From a virus, in the IMG/VR virus record IMGVR_UViG_3300042893_001701, positions 1-64,000 of that record: a stretch of DNA of 64,000 nt. One strand, given 5' to 3'. Of this stretch, positions 61,601 to 64,000 are shown one piece after another. The position numbers and the translations under genes were made by a program. Below the pieces are notes generated by a model. The model was given only the letters and a program-made list of their open reading frames with translations, ran no database searches and had not been told where the DNA came from. How positions within the stretch are numbered: the stretch's first letter is position 1; every line of letters starts with the position of its first letter.

Positions 61601-64000
61601 TCATTATCTTTTAATTCTAAAGATTCAAAACCATCGAAACTTTTTAAAATAATTTTTGTAGCATAATCTTCTGTATAGTAGTCTTTAACTACGTGCAAAA
61701 TTTTAAAAAATATATGACTATATTCATTTGGATTTTTATCTGCTTTAGCAGTAGCTAAGTCTTTAAAGAGTTCTTGAATTTCTTTTGATTTAAGAATAGC
61801 TTGTATTCTAATTGAAGGACTGGCTTCAGCGGTATATTTGTCAATACTTGTTTTTAAACTAAGCTCAAGATCTCTTAAATCCACAATAGCATCAGTTAAA
61901 GTACTAAACATTATAATACTTTTTTTATTGCGATTTAATATACCGTGTAATTGAGAGTTTGTTTTAGAAATTAAATTTTTAAGAACATCATCTTTGTTTT
62001 GATCTGTAGCTGCGTCTAGCAACCAGTTTTTAATATCAGCAGTAGAAGCGCCTTTGCCTAAGTAAGAACCAACTTGTTTAAATAAAAGCGTTTTAAATAA
62101 TTTTGTATACTGTACTTGTTTTTTAAATTTATCTTCCATTTTAATCTGAACATCAACATTACCGTCTTTTAAATATGCAGCAGTAATACGTTTAGCTATG
62201 TCTTCAACATTTCCACTTGTATCTATGTCTTTAAATTTAATAATTTCAGGATACTTTATAAATAACCACGCTAGCTTATAACTAAAAGCACCAACAGCTT
62301 CTTCGTACTCTACAGTGCTACGATTGTTTTCTTTTAAATATTCATAAATGTTTACATCTTTTTTGCCACGAAGAAACAAAGACATATTTAAACGTATTTG
62401 TAAATAATCAGGCAAAATAATATAATTTCTATTATTCACTAAACCTTCAACTAATTTTGATCTAGCAAAACGACCGGTTCCTTTACCTTTAGTAGCAGGC
62501 AAACTTACAATGTCTAAAGATAACTGAGTCCTAACTTCAGTAGGACCGTATTTATCTTGCATAATTTTTTCTAATATTTTATTTCTTTTTTCTTCTGGAC
62601 TTAAACGTGCGTCATCTTTAGCAGCTTCATCTGTTACAGACTTAACTTCTTTTTCTTCTAACTCATGTATAATACGTTCATCTTCTGCTTTGTTAAATCT
62701 TTGTATTACTTTGTCTTTTAACCTAGATTCTTCTTCAGTTAAAACAGCGTTCACATTCATTTTAAATCTAACAATAGAAGCTTCTCTTAAACTTTTTAAA
62801 TCTAACGGATTTAATAAGGTTCTAGTAAAGTCAGATTCTAAAAAATTATTAACAATATTATTAGCAATTCTTTCATTTTTTACTGCTTTTTGTATATCAT
62901 AGTCTTCAATGTTATCGGGAAGTATTTCACTAATCGTTGATCGTTTAAATAAAGTTAACTTATTTTTATCGTGTTGTAAGTAGTTGTATAAAAATGATTT
63001 AACATACCGGTAGATAGGTGTGTATTTTAAAGAAGTTTCAAATCTTCCTTGAAGTTCTTCTAAGGTAGCTTGGGTAAACTCATCTATTTTACCTGTAGTT
63101 TTTGCAACTTGATCGTCTAAATTTTTAATAATTTCTGCAGCTTTAACAAATGCTTGTATAATTGGATTTTTATTTTCCTTTGGATCAGCACCATCTTTAT
63201 ATAACTTCATCTGTTCTTGCATTACATAACGGTATAAAAGATCACTAGATATTTGACTAGAAGCATAAAATGTTGTAGAACCTACTTTAGTTCTAGCTAT
63301 AGTTTCCATTGTTACAATAGCTTTACGTAACGTCTTATCTTCTAATAGTTTGTCTTTATCTTCCTGTTTAAGATTAGATTCATTAATATACGCAACGATT
63401 GTTTTAACTTTATTTTGTGGTGTAAGATCTTTAAACGTTTTTAAATCTAAATTAAAATGTTTGTGATTATAATTTAATAAATCTTCAAATACATTTTTAC
63501 CTAATAAAGTATTTAATAACTTGTTAATTTGTAACTCAAAATTATCTTTTAAAACTACACCTACTTCTTTAATTTCATTACCTGTTTCATACACTTTAAT
63601 AAAGTATGCCTGAGTAATTTTTTCATTTACGTTTTCTTTTGTTTCATTTCCGTCTTTATCTTTAACTGTAATTTGAAATTGAATCCCATTTAATAAATTA
63701 ACACGTTGTAATTCATTTAAAGTTTTAACTGTTAATTCAAATTTAACAGGATCAAAACCTTTAATAAGACTAACAGGATCTTTTTTACCGTTTCTAATTA
63801 ACTTTTGCAAATCAGCAAGTTCTTTTTTATTAACATCAATCTTTTTATTTACTTCATCTTCAGATGTTTTTAATGCAGCTATTCTTGTTTGAGTGTCATT
63901 AACACGTTTGATTAAAGCTTGATAGTCAACATCTGTTTTTAAAAAATCTGCTTTATATTGTTTTTCAAACTCTTGTTTCTTTAAAAGTAAACCATTCTTT
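43633..64000 (-). CDS. Giant virion RNA polymerase polyprotein, 5' end outside window
   Basis: One frame runs from the window's right edge to the TAA at 43633, giving 6,788 visible residues (numbered here from the edge); the start is outside. Most of the chain is charged helix and coiled coil. An RNA polymerase core is visible. GFKGAV (residue 4480, Lys4482) fits the first double-psi barrel; ARSPVQDYAAVPV (about 4969) and then GADNDGDALGM (Asp5006, 5008, 5010) fit the metal-binding loop of the second barrel (usual form DFDGD). Two-barrel single-chain polymerases are known from crAss-like phages (phi14:2 gp66) and act from the virion. A DEDD-type exonuclease-like segment lies at 3239-3510. Near the C-terminus, SAAFLFRNLNDT (about 6220) and IPFVSFPV (about 6552) resemble motifs of injected polyvalent proteins. 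The final 100 residues are Arg/Tyr-rich. Confidence 0.85.
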   Translation of the reverse strand, partial: KNGLLLKKQEFEKQYKADFLKTDVDYQALIKRVNDTQTRIAALKTSEDEVNKKIDVNKKELADLQKLIRNGKKDPVSLIKGFDPVKFELTVKTLNELQRVNLLNGIQFQITVKDKDGNETKENVNEKITQAYFIKVYETGNEIKEVGVVLKDNFELQINKLLNTLLGKNVFEDLLNYNHKHFNLDLKTFKDLTPQNKVKTIVAYINESNLKQEDKDKLLEDKTLRKAIVTMETIARTKVGSTTFYASSQISSDLLYRYVMQEQMKLYKDGADPKENKNPIIQAFVKAAEIIKNLDDQVAKTTGKIDEFTQATLEELQGRFETSLKYTPIYRYVKSFLYNYLQHDKNKLTLFKRSTISEILPDNIEDYDIQKAVKNERIANNIVNNFLESDFTRTLLNPLDLKSLREASIVRFKMNVNAVLTEEESRLKDKVIQRFNKAEDERIIHELEEKEVKSVTDEAAKDDARLSPEEKRNKILEKIMQDKYGPTEVRTQLSLDIVSLPATKGKGTGRFARSKLVEGLVNNRNYIILPDYLQIRLNMSLFLRGKKDVNIYEYLKENNRSTVEYEEAVGAFSYKLAWLFIKYPEIIKFKDIDTSGNVEDIAKRITAAYLKDGNVDVQIKMEDKFKKQVQYTKLFKTLLFKQVGSYLGKGASTADIKNWLLDAATDQNKDDVLKNLISKTNSQLHGILNRNKKSIIMFSTLTDAIVDLRDLELSLKTSIDKYTAEASPSIRIQAILKSKEIQELFKDLATAKADKNPNEYSHIFFKILHVVKDYYTEDYATKIILKSFDGFESLELKDNEIYFNFKVNNKVVQYSVFDMIFIHGLSRTDFNRFVETVGLRTAASKTSNQVKDLIAAALASYDMLIEEYGSLLTNNAFSISKEVFMKQEGATEEIYKLFTDPGVTELRQRLRLVNNIFEQDLNTNQIDFNMYYDNRYRSYSLYIDNALVKYNDDLTSGKPVNPKFVFYAYDKDDNKKEMFAISLTNKNGSLRNKNTLLLLTLLQLTQLNADEFKGYSIKRPDDGIRQQVFIKPEAIKTIIKDIFFKDSKAVKGKAQNTNIVRLEKFVKELNEDLKEYQSREGIDKGSVIYKRTVNMYKIRKQNYNDLIKFYKEINSKITVDPFNKFDVILEDMIKDPEVAERYFNNVVNTDGDDFALAYNKAGEPKLYRTKDIPDYKDRNDGKGIPTLNVLLIKALKNNDSNLLSLMQDRVAKNEQVKNVDVRIVTDDGSAVVVVPDKNWSFDNTKSISTVLKRVMNNNYETGERDVIEVYVLSESKYAEIQELGKLKQSDVPTIDIHKIDDDNIVPIPDIINVQGNKVIVDYWLDDINLVFKESLDTSNKTSAFEVLKKLSEFYALRYSKKNLQGFVPILKAYGNGVNLFNTQPFQKLVESAKLNTIFFDFYNLIGEEDYDIHTIGVNFFNSKFINADYNLNNIETDLNAQLVQRLKSRGLFNKIVNALQYLQNEYGRSPLLNKLNYFNILTPDSISELLKLKNSIYGIVKYIERTNNTAYQKIVPIIEKHIQTSLSDEVSSSNIKTFNVLYNEVNQVFYSVLDTAFKDPYKKEYDPVKLFDGVKNNIYAGLQGLSVLNAQQYYLKTLHDLVNAAKRRHYVLHKKYKNNSINYLNFTSIRTLFRDFNNRNINSETLYKKLKELFVVPEKVKESIYAVATKIYEQEKNKKDGYTSAERIADHLIYGYIIKSYLVSIKQFMDRNITNELDGYNNVDYLNLLTHNESLLRIKEKDNSITAQETILLKEIRARLKASNIIKDNAVRYTYNNEHLIYKGNDTSKMFSYEAPDAEKVKKQLAENKLDPVENIKIDEYISQYVLKKFGYSLDNADRLSLTDLASDVILTATEYLYSKETKETKRYVSELGTLEKTINKTDTLKKEMIAKGFTEAQIRVMFDVGNANISTGRIITDTSEYKKMLTDSDDLTKETINLFINEVSAIKKGTYKIKKVELSYKEIYEVHTLDLLENSKKFLDYFKDVIRNYSDDTDTEEIVKVMNKFGITRSEVFSILEGEYEDISHFINAHVKNIETAKKDKLSTEDYTKATVLMLFINYHKQQFIENKLNIKDYGLDADKIKQVLYYEKLRDKNNFLNYKTINMNDVLGDGNAITNSINFYFNKGFVTLRKINSRVTFLNDRLQRIILDGTNLKDNDEYTGTRHGIIYKENNIKTVATETQRTLYEPLFREGEAGFVGGRMYELMLMRKDFVLDMMAENSSKTKDVGSSNVLYNSIRNNFTDVLAFIKKDFKPYEFIRVRDVATAVGLFLKEKSAVNYFIEQYNYLVSEAKKEYIVNNSSSKKSPDVLADEFDAELAKRVKQIISISDNNNKIVEFNDSNIKAVIGYIFTARFVDSKDIPEIQNKLAASIKDQLKTDLQYKNYKFKTITSVIYRIIKSDKTNLEKKEELAKLQGKTFDQLSVEQKSIIETGLKINNFINASENFYNPKQWYDTFDVAYGKKNRIGAATTIKMQDEANEELEIDALDKTVIKMQSSLDTSTANARRLDRQNTLFTIKDAPSHYVYDAVRPLNIPQDINDQADLATFILQEKLVEADQKVKEEEKIIKEKKLELINNLFKLYPGLRNFFLDRAENKINLELGKQQLRLDKLKNEYESKIVKEYEAYLKDDLEVKAIEATKEFKIYKLLNEEFEYFIKTNTPANVIFDTLFDFYKDELAVYEVNNVKDLFNIYKDINNKKIIDKLNALRDQRDARGKGLKITSKKFTYVSYKDKRVIIDEKILSLKEQRDNIRLGDVDQIDFALNALTELITDFKKEGKIDLTRTFDTIDRKDNFKELTETAKDLIQARHNKQFNEKMKYLKKAYMLVRAFNISYGRADSKDLGKITEDTLIKPFVLIKAIENETAILKTHLENLKSKKLINITEAITLTELKGENEFKINLYFNTVLELQLVKRELQLGGLLTNQEVKRITEDTERLFENITDPLVAYNLLMSVAQKKESYRPIKSDFGSKNININLSGLTIDQLKHAESLLSIVNNKINNLYNNNIDEIILNNEKLIKQWELTTKDLLLEDDILKRVKKVPTINDSDNNKKLFNSLYAALGGPTLDINNATLESLIRFVANNKSSGQLKQANENKNAIVGQINDIAQVKDELLNVPKVQKNIADLKVLLQEKREALLKIRAEREMLYKKELEVAGDKLSNIDVFKHYYKIKEDEEESDVIDIVLSTLKSRYKNFNVDVIKKQIMSRGDYALHNSIVDSLITFLNYIHQKPNAKNFVVVDLETYKQDGQFKPYQMTMIYEKNDEVIINDVFINSALFFDGLNDDGSYKENMLKFYEQQKSIWKEQWKNENLTEENFEIKAKEKMDLLITRVRNVKNNDNFINTFLQLIGDQSVDIVAHNGYRFDFSLIKDFVSRVGENLIVNEYYRNLREETDVKKIFDNIDKTDLNDDEITKEYLVALQKEYADTIKQLNERLPLLTSQEADIFKKRLNLINRKTAELKIKQRVRYASEQVGYIINDNIRKQIMDVSTGSIKYINDSLLKHINSKDIIEQNSIKEDLILKFMEGISLNNRNPAIQKIIIEYVEKLIVDVTNTYNQYLSGALKIDYGATKAGTTVKTEITLEAISQTGIKLYEEGDALDVNKRLELIDVAILANNNLIEALKLGATSDEIVLARQEELDKINKTIEEGQKLIVRLQQEQATLKVSNEEILLKILDVARKINNNSFGYAKTIGIALNNITANIGSSTGPKSLALFENQQKVAFNNLQNKVQALLNLSTMLSSKDLSEDKLKKTLEKTIDSRLVQVLDGTLKPEDALEQINKELSILNKAEENIKDTGVVALLKIVYEEFIKDHTIILKQTKTELIESLKNLLNIRDYKGVSVKDGEILFNNKVADYKTIKTIYNVITEATDNNQKFFESNTAIVTNVTRLLNTYEESLKYTSIKFDDLLKDNFSNEFEVFKALVNDRYTALLQTKTFLENYKGDRTLEEKSTDAVLLVYKDVLHTLTGIQDNLERIKNESILTLITGEIPSDRMTDEQYEDVASRILPQEEIDQDKLLKKEGVKVMYDDPTKGNDIKVLRTVSNTVLSKVIKDATDETNNTYIFTVLDQEYNEANNVVYNAKSNTLTINLKYGYIPAHLKYSGGTSKGFQIQEKKIEVALNPKNKKGYQFTVNELKEFINENKHFYWQDTKSDKKLVIIPNLKQDELHFSEGKDSSKDAIKVLIEWIIKSEDKFVNFKKDDTKAQVDDKLKIIKELYDSTLTHEKFAGNYNYLQVINISKIIKNQFFAELSLYQSNQKLTAINIKEIYSGIYNRITAKYKALEPGSLINQINSDYSYDYNLDSFDAKFLEEEKIDLGLNSDGSMGAVLKYKTKYDFNFPFTLMTNSIRTMLSAKHLLAKYTTVGFLNNIYGDIKEKQAPGKKLLETFLADPIKYLNNKTISDQFIRKTKTSNTQIFMPNIMSESLYNEYKKDSMVHQFGVTVPVAFVKDPRIPLDVIAIDADWARATNWGQGNKTWLGLHYGFKGAVRYIPNLYKTYGAYFAASADSVFSRGTAGAYAEMLFNYIRAYLIKETDNRGNSVVPERTESYFKLIDEHLRKVFLPLITKSGKDNIMLIDGKTTYEIFEELSDVIQSKLGNLPEFTGISKEKLYQVLLLRDYKEKDITDLKGIQVVTPTIVKPAIFNQKDLDTDTDQNKLHERRYIISNLTESKYVRGLLYVYADHENTAQALQTITKVNAVGKLIRTIVDGNNNPIKGQSLSPTVMNQIFTKIGKDNFFKVFNPDYSNLNLLSDVRALGFKTVIKEAINLEKEEDVNSEEAFEKYISLLSKAFQNKKIHEYVRNQGIKYLQLLLLIHTSNNSTIGYQKEVEKLVTNTESNVLQKMYDGKQSAYYKSTFKRWEGIRQQYLADVTLDAGEINLSESAWKAIEERNQRDGGTLIKTEELTNKQKIKEYIETALTYKTDEEREEYLNSRGIFAKENEALYKELKANVTDVNKLSALIIKQTYTYLLAARSPVQDYAAVPVFKAIGYSKSYAANINVYAYNMMGADNDGDALGMALLKINDVEGPDAPLKNLLSTDLNYYTYDEEVKKDSKGNVINLVSYLEKSNEEMFGKEELDLIKNEHKVGNVDLISYKFTRNQTGKNTFNKDVRPNKEYLEIEEYVLIEPDILAQLGETVKNTIIELDTSNTANLKVYVNAHIRMTNQGNDFAGVIKTINDYQDNKKVLEYYNTNKENIDLLYTLEAALTQNKVMFGNDVKLNKDLTDVYLKYFTEEEQNIITNDKDPEFARLYKRFVRFVLTKKIEQFTTSRGRASKNGVNYTGNKRKDQFISSFLSIYPRINLSKTGEFWKSIGAAANQEGEVTIASLLKAIIGKDVTDLSPDEILNLLTTIKQTGKTGNSAINNPKGSMRFFVKDVPLIINDLIRLVEEYKQGFVELENLSDLVNQDTVTYREYITFLQSSSKTNDPVIANYIKQLSKYNPEETISNSFVKELLMFYFNNPKTLNGFLNGRESIEELMSGYLNQFVIERVALNNMSRLIQKDISMNKHDGIDTNPNQRSLLNRQAVDEITTKKSIRKIILGSNNIESLFGMAINTDRNMRERIDLKLDKIGSGSINQEYFEQNPDSHVSLKENYTEEKPALNDINALIVERAKLFLLGNLFMPDTFVTTMFNKVIQLNNALINPVNYMQYSNDLINSIRFFESMNIPFYKLSTFLRDVLSIANVVSERFVSKYKLDINKVNLVKNTRNILSLMYRLRDPNFMEVFKNRYGKETIIYNFFQNVNDMTEGWFIVDEEGNRTVFTPEDDLLDEDIKEAISEHNDVHLSVSVAGSNNGPIISKTSDELLEATMPEVSKDITDRLKYSTFNSEIEKIDDVINNFRTEIDLILTSTDNIEEQIKNTKKIIKKLNLKTTAQNELSTRRVRNAIRDTANAKQYAKLEELQNKKSSNEQLIKETENKIKLQEKEQSKLKTAVQNIERIKAWYAENKNPIAKLEEENKQLEKDKEEIKTNALQNAVLNNIGGGILLLRTVDGYGMGDSSVGKPRYLTQEDLNKNRERSTLEMTNNVTLLTNMIDSNNLDLSFKIIYNFMKERQGDFRLVIVKPPYEDEGAYRSIVDQIRKFDPNKDTKTKLFTKFTEEEFKSLKFNNMEELKKWQTDGGKIVFNGQVYEKIDPKIILENNRALTPTYKEIPIRSLSELKEIYEVARGNNDQGVRPIIGFIDLDTWMQTMENTYKSTIIPNGLEKFAWKLQIFSKNVSKFSAAFLFRNLNDTVYQLFSNAQILPKVVDSKDFTHMTMTSLELYNLYEKYSDEHTATIVSAGLYYEDILNQLKMPVPDAKVIEKNINLMKEILESYYTIGRTIDNPRVKFNLNKVERLIRIIKQINFKNVDKYKETLYDVVTLISNIKFGEYIELYDNREINGKMIAGLRIDSRDENNNVRTNAPSLSKLISGEDNKWKKDILKQLSAFMYTSATSDYLRKDNFELLPEVFERYRGYDDNDTSTNTYEEIKKMITDARKIRRDRKGFFPFKTLSSALINLYDDINTKIENSARITNFLYNLMIYNKTFDESVTASLRSWFNYGLRSPLEQRLLADIPFVSFPVRSIQNWIDRLNNPRWWRFMSDFFDGWYGQYIDEEEKEYDDFMKYQMRNGWIPLSKNFGLRIGNGALDIMNILYNTQEAFEGRISPILRAVKTLVEKRNVFESLNQLASLGLIGRIANTVTGASDLAAGTKLREQAARIPVLREMLDTRQATLGRTLRGFAYDIVNYEKYTPRRYRYGRNGRYAKYENIYRDWFNKYGRMRRPTTNPYRLVKNIQWRQYVRYRQSQAMILK

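Noticed and set aside
63801-63810. TTG at 63810 as the start of the giant protein
   Set aside because: The same frame continues upstream without a stop for 63 more codons to the window edge, and no ribosome site precedes the TTG, so the real start is outside.
43633-64000. Many small plus-strand open frames opposite the giant gene
   Set aside because: They lack ribosome sites, have poor composition, and lie antisense to a continuous coding frame; they are shadows.
1-64000. CRISPR array, insertion sequence, integrase or attachment site
   Set aside because: No regularly spaced repeats, transposase or recombinase motifs were seen on either strand.

Overview
The window is part of the genome of a tailed double-stranded DNA phage. 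It carries a large terminase, a portal protein, tail fibres, a phage replication module and a very large virion-type RNA polymerase gene. The gene set (portal, adaptor-like and nozzle-like proteins, with no sheath, tail-tube or tape-measure gene seen) suggests a short-tailed, podovirus-like particle. The DNA is AT-rich. TAA, TAG and TGA are all used as stops, so the code looks standard. Strong AGGAGG-type ribosome binding sites and TTGACA/TATACT or TGnTATACT promoters are common, which points to a Bacillota-type (Firmicutes/Mycoplasmatota) host rather than Bacteroidota. No integrase, repressor, transposon or CRISPR array was seen.

Layout. From 28.7 kb leftwards, everything is on the minus strand. 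First come early/metabolic genes (222-aa protein, D5-type SF3 helicase, small proteins, MazG-like, VRR-NUC nuclease). Then come packaging and head genes (small-terminase candidate, TerL, an overlapping membrane protein, portal, a set of small proteins, scaffold-like). Last come tail genes (adaptor-like with leucine-rich repeats, a 1344-aa nozzle-like protein, a candidate ejection protein, two membrane proteins, and two fibres, the last cut by the left edge). From 29.5 to 43.4 kb genes are on the plus strand: small early proteins, DprA-like, a MoxR ATPase with a VWA/HELGH partner, then Toprim primase, SSB-like protein, SNF2-type helicase, DNA polymerase A, PD-(D/E)XK nuclease and a Sak4-like recombinase. 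A tRNA-like RNA inside a perfect 15-bp inverted repeat and a bidirectional terminator close this arm at 43.4-43.6 kb.

From 43.6 kb to the right edge, one minus-strand reading frame runs without a stop for 6,788 sense codons and leaves the window still open. It holds both hallmarks of a two-barrel RNA polymerase (a GFKG lysine and a DNDGD metal-binding loop), an embedded DEDD-type exonuclease-like segment, and C-terminal segments like those of injected polyvalent phage proteins. I read it as a giant virion RNA polymerase polyprotein that enters the cell with the DNA.

The two arms meet at a non-coding region (28,665-29,530) with promoters, direct repeats and AT-rich DNA, followed by an unusual chain of small hairpins (29,725-29,962). 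Replication functions are split between the arms: the Toprim primase is on the right arm and the SF3 helicase on the left. No major capsid protein and no endolysin could be recognised in the window.
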